NCBI GenBank assembly: GCA_038134285.1
Contig: JAYPUW010000003.1
Coordinates: forward strand, 62,001-126,000
From: UBA3478 sp038134285
GTDB lineage: Bacteria; Bacteroidota; Bacteroidia; Flavobacteriales; Flavobacteriaceae
Length of the DNA stretch: 64,000 nucleotides
Direction of reading: 5' to 3'
Shown: piece after piece, positions 26,462-33,810 of the stretch
Position numbering within the stretch: position 1 is the stretch's first letter
Layout of the letters: the number at the start of each line of letters is the position of its first letter
Position numbers and translations under genes: made by a program
Notes under the pieces: model-generated
Databases searched by the model: none
Told to the model about the DNA's origin: nothing
Seen by the model: only the letters and a program-made list of their open reading frames with translations

Positions 26462-26546
26462 GAACCTAAGTGTTTATCGACCAAAAGAATGTAAGCAGTA
26501 CGCTCTTGGCACGAATTCTTAACTTAGAGAGCTAACTTCTTCAAAA

Positions 26547-27230
26547 ATGAAAAAAGAAGACATTCGTATTTTGCTCGTTGACGACGAGCAAGACATTTTA
26601 GAAATAGTGGGTTACAACCTGTCCCTAGAGGGATACCAGGTTTACACAGCCAAAAACGGGGTTGAAGCGGTCTCTAAAGCGAAAAAGAAGCAACCTCACC
26701 TCGTGATCCTAGATGTCATGATGCCAGAAATGGATGGTATTGAGGCGTGTGAGATTATGCGTAACACGCCAGGGTTAGAGCATACTATTATTACCTTTTT
26801 AACCGCTAGGGGTGAAGACTATTCTCAGTTGGCAGGCTTTGAGGCAGGAGCCGATGATTATATTCAAAAGCCCATTAAGCCTAAGGTTTTAATGTCTAAA
26901 GTGAAGGCCTTACTCAGAAGAAGTAAAGAGCAGAAAAAAGAAGATGAGATTATGAAGGTTGGAGATCTCATCATCAATCGAGAAGAATATAAGGTGGTAA
27001 ATAAAGGCGAAGAAATGGTATTACCCCGAAAAGAGTTTGAACTTTTAGCTTTACTCACCTCTAAGCCTGATAAAGTATTTAAACGCGAAGTCATCCTTGA
27101 AAAGGTATGGGGTAATGAAGTTGTCGTTGGGGGTCGAACGATTGATGTTCACATACGTAAGCTCAGAGAAAAAATAGGAGACGATCACTTTAAGACCGTA
27201 AAAGGAGTAGGCTATAAATTCGTACTTTAA
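26547..27230 (+). CDS. PhoB/OmpR-family response regulator
   Basis: A 227-residue regulator with a receiver domain (LLVDDEQDILEIVGYNL, phospho-acceptor D56 in VILDVMMPEMDG, Lys in YIQKPIKPK) and a winged-helix DNA-binding domain (LPRKEFELLALLTSKPDKVFKREVILEKVWG, RTIDVHIRKLREKIG, VKGVGYKF). It is the DNA-binding partner of the kinase at 27236, 5 bp downstream. Its position after a receptor gene suggests it controls nearby uptake genes, but PhoB/PhoR-like pairs in this phylum can also act elsewhere. TAACTT occurs twice just upstream. Confidence 0.95.
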   Translation: MKKEDIRILLVDDEQDILEIVGYNLSLEGYQVYTAKNGVEAVSKAKKKQPHLVILDVMMPEMDGIEACEIMRNTPGLEHTIITFLTARGEDYSQLAGFEAGADDYIQKPIKPKVLMSKVKALLRRSKEQKKEDEIMKVGDLIINREEYKVVNKGEEMVLPRKEFELLALLTSKPDKVFKREVILEKVWGNEVVVGGRTIDVHIRKLREKIGDDHFKTVKGVGYKFVL

Positions 27231-27235
27231 ACCCT

Positions 27236-28327
27236 ATGGCGGGTAATTATAAAAATGCGAATTCATTTGCACTGAAATACGCATTCTATATTTCACTTAC
27301 AGCAACTGCTGTTTTATCTATAGTCTTCTTTTTCGCTTCCTTAACGGCTTACTGGGTACTTGCTGTTTTTTTTATCCTTCTTTTTGCAATTGCTTTCTTA
27401 TCCCTTAGAGCGGAAGTAGAAAACTATGTACTTCGATTGATCAAAAACGTTTACAAAGAAGTTTCTCTTCTCGAAGGAATCCGTTTTTCAGGAAACAGTG
27501 TGAGCACCGATCTTGAGTCATTGACTTCTGATATTGAAAAGTTTGCCCGCGGCAAAAAGGTTGAGATAGAAACACTCAAGATACAGGAAGAATACCGTAA
27601 AGACTTCTTGGGGAATGTGGCTCACGAGATGAAGACACCCCTATTTACCATTCAAGGCTATGTTCTCACCCTGCTCGACGGAGCGATGGACGATAAAAAG
27701 ATCAGAAAGAAGTACCTAGAGCAAACCAATAAAGCGGTTGACCGTCTTTTGTACATCGTTAAAGATTTAGATACCATTACCAAGTTAGAGTCGGGCACCC
27801 AACAGGTGGTTAAAAAACCTATGGATGTTATAGAGCTTATTCAAAGTGTCTTTGAGATGCTCGAAATGAAAGCCGGCAAAAAGAATATCGCACTCATTTT
27901 TGATCGTCCTTATCCTAATCCTGTAGAGGTGCTGGCAGATTACGAAAAGATAGAACATGTTCTTGGGAACCTCATCGAAAACTCAATTAAGTACGGCCAT
28001 GTCAATGGCACTACCGAGGTGAGTGTTGAAAATTTGGTAAAAGACAAGGTGATTGTGCGGGTCACTGATAATGGCCATGGGATCAGTCGAGAGCATTTAC
28101 CACGTCTTTTTGAGCGATTCTACAGGGTAGACAAGAGTGGTTCTCGAAAAGAAGGAGGATCAGGTTTGGGGCTTTCAATCGTGAAGCATATTGTAGAGGC
28201 TCACGGAGAGCGTATTTATGTTGAGAGTGAACCTGGTGTGGGCTCAGAATTCTCATTCACGCTTCAGAAAATCGAGAATACCGAATCAAAGTCTACTTCT
28301 GAACTAAAGACTGCTAAGCCGCTGTAA
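27236..28327 (+). CDS. PhoR-like sensor histidine kinase
   Basis: A 363-residue kinase with two membrane helices (about 13-34 and 37-57) and almost no periplasmic loop, so it does not appear to sense an outside ligand directly. HisKA follows with FLGNVAHEMKTPL (phosphorylated H130), then HATPase motifs NLIENSIKYG, DNGHGIS and GSGLGLSIV. No HAMP or PAS domain is apparent. It should phosphorylate the adjacent regulator. The 3' end overlaps the convergent transferase gene by 64 bp, the largest overlap in the window. Confidence 0.95.
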   Translation: MAGNYKNANSFALKYAFYISLTATAVLSIVFFFASLTAYWVLAVFFILLFAIAFLSLRAEVENYVLRLIKNVYKEVSLLEGIRFSGNSVSTDLESLTSDIEKFARGKKVEIETLKIQEEYRKDFLGNVAHEMKTPLFTIQGYVLTLLDGAMDDKKIRKKYLEQTNKAVDRLLYIVKDLDTITKLESGTQQVVKKPMDVIELIQSVFEMLEMKAGKKNIALIFDRPYPNPVEVLADYEKIEHVLGNLIENSIKYGHVNGTTEVSVENLVKDKVIVRVTDNGHGISREHLPRLFERFYRVDKSGSRKEGGSGLGLSIVKHIVEAHGERIYVESEPGVGSEFSFTLQKIENTESKSTSELKTAKPL

Positions 28328-29331
28328 CTTTCAACACGCTCGAGCTGTTCAAGCGTAAATTCATCCTGATTGCAACTCGGAACTATTTTTTGTGCATCAA
28401 GGCGCTTGGCGATATGTAGCTGCTCGTATTGACCTGGAGTAGGAATAAAGAAGGCCTTCTTTCCTAATTTGGCTAGGTCCATTACCGTGGTGTAGCCTGA
28501 ACGGCAAAGCACCATTGCACTTTGGCGTACGGTCGACATTAGCTCTTCAGACTGCATGTAGTTGACCACCTTTAAACTTCCATATTCAAGCTGTTGATCT
28601 TCAATTTTTTGCTCTTCTTCAATTACTCCGCGCACCATAATTGTCTGTCCTTTGAATGACTTAAACTCACTCAAGAGTTTTCCTTCTAGCATGCTGCGCT
28701 GCGGTTCTGGTCCTGACAATAGCGCTAAGAGATCGTAGGCGATCGGCTCCTTTTTCTTCTTAAATCGACTTAGGGGTCCGAGATAGACGAGGTTGTTTGG
28801 CTTTTTGTCGAGGTGCCCGAGTTTGCCGGTCAGATTCGAAGAAGATTCAAAGTCGGGAACCCAAACGGCATCATATTTTTTAAAAACCTCTTGATGCATT
28901 TTTGAGCTGATGGCGGTGGTGCTTCCTGAAAGCACTCTCAATTGATGGGTGATGAACACATTGGTGATCCCTTTGCAATACACCCCTAGACGATTGTCAG
29001 AGATCAATCCGGTGATCTTTTCGGCCCTTACGATACGCTTGATCTCTTGGCGCTCCTTGTACATGGCCCATAAAATCTTATAGCTATTTAGAACCATCTT
29101 TAGCTTAAATAGCCGTCCGTTTTTGGCGTAACTGATGCGGTAGGATGATAATTCGTAAGCGGTCAGCTCAGGAAACTCTTTTTTGAGTAAGCCCAGGGCA
29201 GCGCCATCTGAGGCAATTAGCACATTGGCACCTCTATCGAGGAGCGCTTTTATAATGGGGATACATCTTGCGCTGTGTCCGAGACCCCAGTTGAGCGGGG
29301 CAACCAAAAGGGTATGCTGACTCAGATTCAT
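28264..29331 (-). CDS. MurG-like glycosyltransferase family protein
   Basis: A 355-residue protein with LVAPLNWGLGHSARCIPIIKAL at the N-terminus and CRSGYTTVMDLAKLGKKAFFIPTPGQYEQLHIAKRL near the end. This is the two-Rossmann (GT-B) layout of MurG/GT28-like transferases found in many Bacteroidota. The donor and acceptor are unknown; a role in envelope glycolipid synthesis is only a guess. It diverges from trmB; the small gap contains a near-palindrome. Confidence 0.85.
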   Translation of the reverse strand: MNLSQHTLLVAPLNWGLGHSARCIPIIKALLDRGANVLIASDGAALGLLKKEFPELTAYELSSYRISYAKNGRLFKLKMVLNSYKILWAMYKERQEIKRIVRAEKITGLISDNRLGVYCKGITNVFITHQLRVLSGSTTAISSKMHQEVFKKYDAVWVPDFESSSNLTGKLGHLDKKPNNLVYLGPLSRFKKKKEPIAYDLLALLSGPEPQRSMLEGKLLSEFKSFKGQTIMVRGVIEEEQKIEDQQLEYGSLKVVNYMQSEELMSTVRQSAMVLCRSGYTTVMDLAKLGKKAFFIPTPGQYEQLHIAKRLDAQKIVPSCNQDEFTLEQLERVESYSGLAVFSSEVDFDSVFSIF

Positions 29332-29351
29332 CGCCGTTGCCGGGTATTGAT

Positions 29352-29359
29352 TAGATTTG
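29352..29359 (+). promoter_or_regulatory. -7 element (TAGATTTG) of trmB
   Basis: An exact TAnnTTTG, 20 bp before the TTG at 29380. The expected first transcribed base, about 29363, falls at the left arm of the near-palindrome 29362-29377. Confidence 0.45.
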
Positions 29360-29361
29360 CG

Positions 29362-29377
29362 ACTAGAAAGTTCTAGT
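29362..29377. promoter_or_regulatory. Near-palindrome at the trmB transcription start
   Basis: ACTAGAA (29362-29368), AG, TTCTAGT (29371-29377). It could also fold as ACTAGA-AAGT-TCTAGT, a 6-bp hairpin with a tetraloop ending 2 bp before the TTG start codon. Operator or start-site hairpin are both possible. Confidence 0.45.
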
Positions 29378-29379
29378 TC

Positions 29380-30045
29380 TTGGGAAGTAAAAATAAGTTA
29401 AAGCGGTTCAGAGAAAATGAAGGTTTTGTAAACGTTACGCAACCTTTACGTGAAGACCTTTTAAATGGTGCGCTATTGAGCACCAATTGGACGGATTCCT
29501 TTGGTAACGAAAACCCCATAGTATTAGAGCTAGGATGCGGCAAGGGGGACTACACTTTGGAGCTAGCGCGACGCTATCCGGATAAAAACTTCATCGGAAT
29601 CGATATTAAGGGAGCAAGACTTTGGCGCGGTGCAAAAACCGCTATTGAAGAAGGGCTTCAAAATGTGCACTTTTTGCGCATGTCTATAGAGCTTATTGAT
29701 TACGCCTTCAAGCCTCAAGAGGTGAGTGAGATTTGGATCACCTTTCCAGATCCACAGATCAAATACAAGCGTACCAAACATAGATTGACGAATGCCACAT
29801 TTCTGGCGCGTTACAGGGCGATCTTAAAGCTAGATGGATTGGTGCATCTGAAGACCGACAGCGCCTTTATGCACGGATACACGATTGGGCTGCTGCAGGG
29901 AATGGGCAAGGAGATCGTTTATTCAAACCACGATGTATACCGCCTAGGAGGCAGCCCTGACATTGTTACCGCGGTTCAAACTTTTTACGAAAGTCAGTAC
30001 CTTGAAAGAGGCGTACCAATCACTTACCTTAGCTTTAAACTTTAA
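29380..30045 (+). CDS. trmB: tRNA (guanine-N7-)-methyltransferase
   Basis: A 221-residue class I methyltransferase. LELGCGKGDYTLELARRYP is the SAM-binding motif, IWITFPDPQIKYKRTKHRLT the tRNA-binding/catalytic region. It makes m7G46 in the variable loop. The start is TTG: MGSKNKLKRF matches the N-terminus I remember from flavobacterial TrmB, and no ATG precedes the conserved region. The LysE-family gene starts 3 bp after the stop. Confidence 0.96.
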   Translation: MGSKNKLKRFRENEGFVNVTQPLREDLLNGALLSTNWTDSFGNENPIVLELGCGKGDYTLELARRYPDKNFIGIDIKGARLWRGAKTAIEEGLQNVHFLRMSIELIDYAFKPQEVSEIWITFPDPQIKYKRTKHRLTNATFLARYRAILKLDGLVHLKTDSAFMHGYTIGLLQGMGKEIVYSNHDVYRLGGSPDIVTAVQTFYESQYLERGVPITYLSFKL

Positions 30046-30048
30046 TCC

Positions 30049-30666
30049 TTGGCCTACCTCATTCTGTTCGCTATTGCCTTCGCGGCTTCTGCTGGTGCAA
30101 CACTACCACCAGGATTACTGAACATGAATGCAGCCCGTATTCGAGTAGCCCATGGATCGGGAGCTGCTTTCAAGTTTATTTCTGGGATTGCTACCGTCAT
30201 TGCGGTTGAGGCCTGGGCCGCCGCCGCCTTCTCTAAGTTTGTATATGAAAATCCAGAGATACAGCGCAATTTTTTATGGGTAGGTATTGGCATTTTCACG
30301 ATTTTGACTTGGTATTTTTTTAATCGTTCTCAGAAGAGCGTTGAGACCTTAAAGAATCAGCGCAATTTCTTTTTGAGAGGTTTTGTCATGGGGGCCTTGA
30401 ACGTGCTCAATATTCCTTTTTACGCCTTATTGCATGCGGTGATGCACAATGCCTCTCTAGTGCGTTTAGCTCCATCAGAAACGTTAGTCTTTTCGGCAGC
30501 CGCCTTGTGCGGAACGGCCACCGTACTTTTTGGATATAGTTATGGGAGCTCGAAAATACATTTTGACGAACAGAGTTTTCAGAAACGCTCAAACCGTATG
30601 ATTGGATTCGTCATGCTCGTTTTGGCGGTCGTTTCTTTGGTACGCCTGATCTGGTCTTATGTCTAG
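30049..30666 (+). CDS. LysE/RhtB family transporter
   Basis: A 205-residue membrane protein with about six helices. ASAGATLPPGLLNMNAARIRVAHGSGAAFKF near the N-terminus is the family signature loop. Such proteins export amino acids or related compounds; the substrate is not evident. The start is a TTG, which is the only reasonable one near the trmB stop. It overlaps the next gene by 8 bp. Confidence 0.85.
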   Translation: MAYLILFAIAFAASAGATLPPGLLNMNAARIRVAHGSGAAFKFISGIATVIAVEAWAAAAFSKFVYENPEIQRNFLWVGIGIFTILTWYFFNRSQKSVETLKNQRNFFLRGFVMGALNVLNIPFYALLHAVMHNASLVRLAPSETLVFSAAALCGTATVLFGYSYGSSKIHFDEQSFQKRSNRMIGFVMLVLAVVSLVRLIWSYV

Positions 30667-30985
30667 TGCTGATTTTTACGAAAAAGTCTATGAAGTAGTA
30701 CGTCAAATACCTTACGGCAGAGTGACTAGCTACGGTGCAATCGCACGATACTTGGGCGCTGCGCGAAGTTCTAGAATGGTGGGTTACGCCATGAATATGT
30801 CGCATTCGAAAGATGTTCCTGCGCATCGAGTGGTCAATCGCATGGGAGTGCTCACCGGAAAGCATCATTTTCCGGGGGTACATTTGATGCAGCAGTTGCT
30901 TGAAAATGAAGGAATCGAAGTCATTGACGATCAAGTTAAAGACTTTGAACGCCTCTTTTGGGACCCCTTTGAAGCGCTTTTATAG
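30659..30985 (+). CDS. Alkyltransferase-like protein (ATL)
   Basis: A 108-residue MGMT-like domain: YEVVRQIPYGRVTSYGAIARYLG forms the HTH, and PAHRVVNRMG replaces the PCHRV active-site loop of O6-alkylguanine transferases. The missing cysteine marks it as an ATL protein, which binds O6-alkylguanine without repairing it and hands lesions to nucleotide excision repair. The start overlaps the LysE gene. The DNA-repair function is established for the family, not shown here. Confidence 0.93.
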   Translation: MSSADFYEKVYEVVRQIPYGRVTSYGAIARYLGAARSSRMVGYAMNMSHSKDVPAHRVVNRMGVLTGKHHFPGVHLMQQLLENEGIEVIDDQVKDFERLFWDPFEALL

Positions 30986-31000
30986 CCACATTTTCGTGCG

Positions 31001-31008
31001 TATCTTTG
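31001..31008 (+). promoter_or_regulatory. -7 element (TATCTTTG) of the mrp operon
   Basis: An exact TAnnTTTG, 6 bp before the ATG at 31015. A leader of about 3 nt is implied if this ATG is used. The next in-frame ATG (31024) would give a leader of about 12 nt. Confidence 0.5.
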
Positions 31009-31014
31009 TAGTCT

Positions 31015-32166
31015 ATGAAACGCATGACGAAAGACGATATTTTAAAGGCCTTAGAAACGATTAGTGCCCCAGGAGAAGGGCAAAATCTCGTTGAAAGTAA
31101 GGCAATCACCAACATCCAGATTTTTGGAGATGAGGTAGAGGTTGATATCACGATCAACAACCCTAGTCTTCAAGCGAAGAAAAAGCTTGAGGTGTCTGTT
31201 TTACAGGCAATTCATAAAGAGGTATATGAAAAGGCCAAGATCAAAGTAAATCTTAAGGTGGAGGCTCCTGCCAAAGCCGAAGGAAAACCTTCAAATTTGA
31301 TTAAAGGAAAGCCAATTCCAGGCATAAAGAACATTATAGCTGTAGCCTCTGGAAAGGGAGGGGTCGGAAAGTCTACCGTCACCGCCAACCTTGCGGTTTC
31401 TTTGGCAAAAATGGGGTTTGAGGTAGGAGTGCTTGATGCTGATATCTACGGTCCGTCTCAACCGCTCATGTTTGATGTTGAAAACGAGAAGCCACTGGCT
31501 ATAGATATCGAAGGCAAGTCGAAGATGAAACCCATCTCTAATTACGGAGTAAAATTATTGTCGATCGGTTTCTTTACAGAAAAAGATCAGGCGGTTATTT
31601 GGAGAGGCCCGATGGCCGCAAAGGCACTCAATCAGATGATATTTGACGCACACTGGGGTGAGCTCGATTTCTTAGTAGTTGATTTGCCTCCAGGGACTGG
31701 AGATATTCATTTGAGTATAATGCAATCGCTTCCTGTAACTGGGGCTGTGGTCGTCAGTACTCCTCAAGAGGTGGCACTCGCCGATGCTCGTAAAGGGGTG
31801 GCCATGTTTAAACAAGAGGCTATTCAAGTACCGGTTTTGGGGATTATAGAAAACATGTCTTATTTCACTCCTTCAGAACTGCCTGAGAATAAATACTATA
31901 TTTTTGGAGAGAAAGGCGCACGTCATCTCGCTGAAGACAGCGGTATTCCACTTTTGGGTGAGCTTCCGCTGGTTCAGAGTGTAAGGGAAGCCGGAGACGT
32001 AGGAAGACCTGCTGCATTGCAAGTAGATAGCCCTGTGGCGAACGCCTTCACCGAAGTGACCCGAAACATGGTTGCTGAATTGGTTAAACGAAACGAAACG
32101 CTTCCGCCTACAGAAGCGATTCGTATTACTACTATGGCAGGATGCGCTGCTGTTAGAGCTAAATAA
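31015..32166 (+). CDS. mrp: Mrp/ApbC/NBP35-type iron-sulfur carrier ATPase
   Basis: A 383-residue P-loop protein. An N-terminal DUF59/MIP18-like domain (about 1-85) is followed by IAVASGKGGVGKSTVTANLAVSLAK (Walker A, deviant type) and VVDLPPGTGDIHLS. The family transfers Fe-S clusters to target proteins with ATP hydrolysis. The usual CxxC motif near the C-terminus is not obvious; the final residues have a single GCAAV. The start could be ATG 31015 or 31024 (MTKDDILKAL, which looks more like the family). A nifU-domain gene follows with no spacing. Confidence 0.95.
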   Translation: MKRMTKDDILKALETISAPGEGQNLVESKAITNIQIFGDEVEVDITINNPSLQAKKKLEVSVLQAIHKEVYEKAKIKVNLKVEAPAKAEGKPSNLIKGKPIPGIKNIIAVASGKGGVGKSTVTANLAVSLAKMGFEVGVLDADIYGPSQPLMFDVENEKPLAIDIEGKSKMKPISNYGVKLLSIGFFTEKDQAVIWRGPMAAKALNQMIFDAHWGELDFLVVDLPPGTGDIHLSIMQSLPVTGAVVVSTPQEVALADARKGVAMFKQEAIQVPVLGIIENMSYFTPSELPENKYYIFGEKGARHLAEDSGIPLLGELPLVQSVREAGDVGRPAALQVDSPVANAFTEVTRNMVAELVKRNETLPPTEAIRITTMAGCAAVRAK

Positions 32167-32406
32167 ATGACAACAGAAGAATTACAATACAAAGTTGAAG
32201 AGGCGCTTGCCGAAATCCGACCCTTTCTTCAGAACGACGGAGGAGATATTTCACTGGTTTCTATAGATAACGGAACCTCTGTAAAGGTCCGTTTAGAAGG
32301 AAATTGTATGGGTTGCTCGGTCAATCAAATGACACTGAAGAGCGGAGTTGAAATGACCATCAAGAAACACGTCCCACAGATCGAAGAAGTCGTGAATATC
32401 GCCTAG
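32167..32406 (+). CDS. NifU C-terminal domain protein (Fe-S scaffold)
   Basis: A 79-residue protein with FLQNDGGDISLV and GNCMGCSVNQMTLKSGVE: the CxxC (C47, C50) that binds a [4Fe-4S] cluster in NifU-C/Nfu proteins. It should carry clusters for delivery by Mrp. The ATG follows the mrp TAA without a base between, so the two are co-translated. The next two genes encode an FNR and a ferredoxin, giving a four-gene Fe-S unit. Confidence 0.95.
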   Translation: MTTEELQYKVEEALAEIRPFLQNDGGDISLVSIDNGTSVKVRLEGNCMGCSVNQMTLKSGVEMTIKKHVPQIEEVVNIA

Positions 32407-32419
32407 TGAATTCAAGAGC

Positions 32420-33478
32420 ATGATCAGCACAGATATACTCATCATAGGCGCCGGGCCCACCGGATTGTTCACTGTTTTTGAAGCTGGACTCCTTCAGCTC
32501 AAATGCCATCTCATCGATTCATTGGGTCAACCAGGAGGGCAGTGTAGCGAGCTTTATCCTAAGAAACCCATATATGACATCCCGGGATACCCTGAGGTGT
32601 TAGCGGGAGACTTGGTTGATAATCTCATGAAACAAATCGAGCCTTTTCAACCAGGATTCACCTTAGGTGAGCGTGCAGAGATCCTTGAACGCACTGAAGA
32701 CGACTTCTTTATTGTGACCACAAATAAAGGAACCAAGCATAAGGCTAAGGTGGTTGCTATTGCAGGTGGCCTGGGTAGTTTTGAGCCAAGAAAACCAGAA
32801 ATTCCTGGCCTCGAAAAATTTGAAGATAAAGGGGTGGCCTACCTGGTAAAAGAACCAGAACAATACAGAGACAAGCGCGTGGTGATTGCCGGTGGAGGGG
32901 ACTCTGCGCTTGATTGGTCTATCTTTTTAGCCGATATCGCAAGCGAAGTCCATCTGATCCATCGCAGAAATGAATTTAGAGGGGTCCTAGATTCTGTTGA
33001 AAAGGTGATCGAACTCAAAAAAAAGGGCAAGATTAAGGTGTATACGCCTTCAGAGGTCAACGCCATCAAAGGGGGCGATCAACTCGAATCGATAAATCTT
33101 GTAAATGTTCAGACCGGACTGAGTACTGAAATTGCCTGCGATGCCTTTATTCCGCTATTTGGTTTGTCGCCTAAGTTGGGACCACTATCTGACTGGGGGA
33201 TTGAGATCGAAAAAAATGCCATTAAAGTAGACAATACACTTGATTATCAGACGAATATTCCAGGGGTGTATGCCATTGGAGATGTCAACACGTATCCGGG
33301 AAAACTAAAGCTCATCTTGTGTGGTTTTCACGAGGCAACACTCATGTGCCAAAGCGCATATAAACGCTTACATCCTGATAAAAAGTACGTGATGAAATAC
33401 ACCACTGTAGGGGGTGTGAGCGGTTTTGATGGCAGCAAAAAAGAGGCTCCTAAAGCGGTGGTCAAAACGCTCGATTAA
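32420..33478 (+). CDS. Ferredoxin--NADP reductase (thioredoxin-reductase-like type)
   Basis: A 352-residue flavoprotein: IIGAGPTGLFTVFEA (FAD), PGGQCSELYPKKPIYDIPGY, VIAGGGDSALDWSIFLA (NADPH), and GVYAIGDVNTYPGKLKLI. The TrxR-type CxxC is absent, as in the YumC-like FNRs. It should move electrons from NADPH to a ferredoxin. The adjacent ferredoxin gene (2 bp later) is an obvious partner, and the pair may reduce Fe-S intermediates during cluster assembly. Confidence 0.94.
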   Translation: MISTDILIIGAGPTGLFTVFEAGLLQLKCHLIDSLGQPGGQCSELYPKKPIYDIPGYPEVLAGDLVDNLMKQIEPFQPGFTLGERAEILERTEDDFFIVTTNKGTKHKAKVVAIAGGLGSFEPRKPEIPGLEKFEDKGVAYLVKEPEQYRDKRVVIAGGGDSALDWSIFLADIASEVHLIHRRNEFRGVLDSVEKVIELKKKGKIKVYTPSEVNAIKGGDQLESINLVNVQTGLSTEIACDAFIPLFGLSPKLGPLSDWGIEIEKNAIKVDNTLDYQTNIPGVYAIGDVNTYPGKLKLILCGFHEATLMCQSAYKRLHPDKKYVMKYTTVGGVSGFDGSKKEAPKAVVKTLD

Positions 33479-33480
33479 CG

Positions 33481-33810
33481 ATGAGCGATGTTACACTTCA
33501 TATTACCGATCGCCGTGGTGAGTTGCATACTGTAGAGGCGCCCACTGACATGAACATGAACCTGATGGAGGTTATTCGATCGTATGAGATTGAAGCCGAG
33601 GGAACCGTTGGCATTTGCGGTGGTATGGCTATGTGTGCTTCTTGCCAATGCTACGTTGAGTCTGATCATGAACTAGACGAGGCATCAGACGAAGAAGAAG
33701 CCATGCTTTCAGAGGCTTTTCACGTCAAAGAAAACATTCGTTTAGGCTGTCAGATTCCTATCACCGAAGCTCTAGACGGATTGAAAGTCACCGTTGCCCC
33801 CGAGAGTTAG
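33481..33810 (+). CDS. Adrenodoxin-type [2Fe-2S] ferredoxin
   Basis: A 109-residue protein with the ligands C46, C52, C55 and C90 (C-x5-C-x2-C-x34-C) in GICGGMAMCASC and RLGCQIP. C57 is an extra cysteine. It belongs to the vertebrate-type ferredoxin class, often used in Fe-S biogenesis. The neighbouring FNR should reduce it. Its TAG interlocks with the stop of the convergent ABC gene. Confidence 0.95.
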   Translation: MSDVTLHITDRRGELHTVEAPTDMNMNLMEVIRSYEIEAEGTVGICGGMAMCASCQCYVESDHELDEASDEEEAMLSEAFHVKENIRLGCQIPITEALDGLKVTVAPES

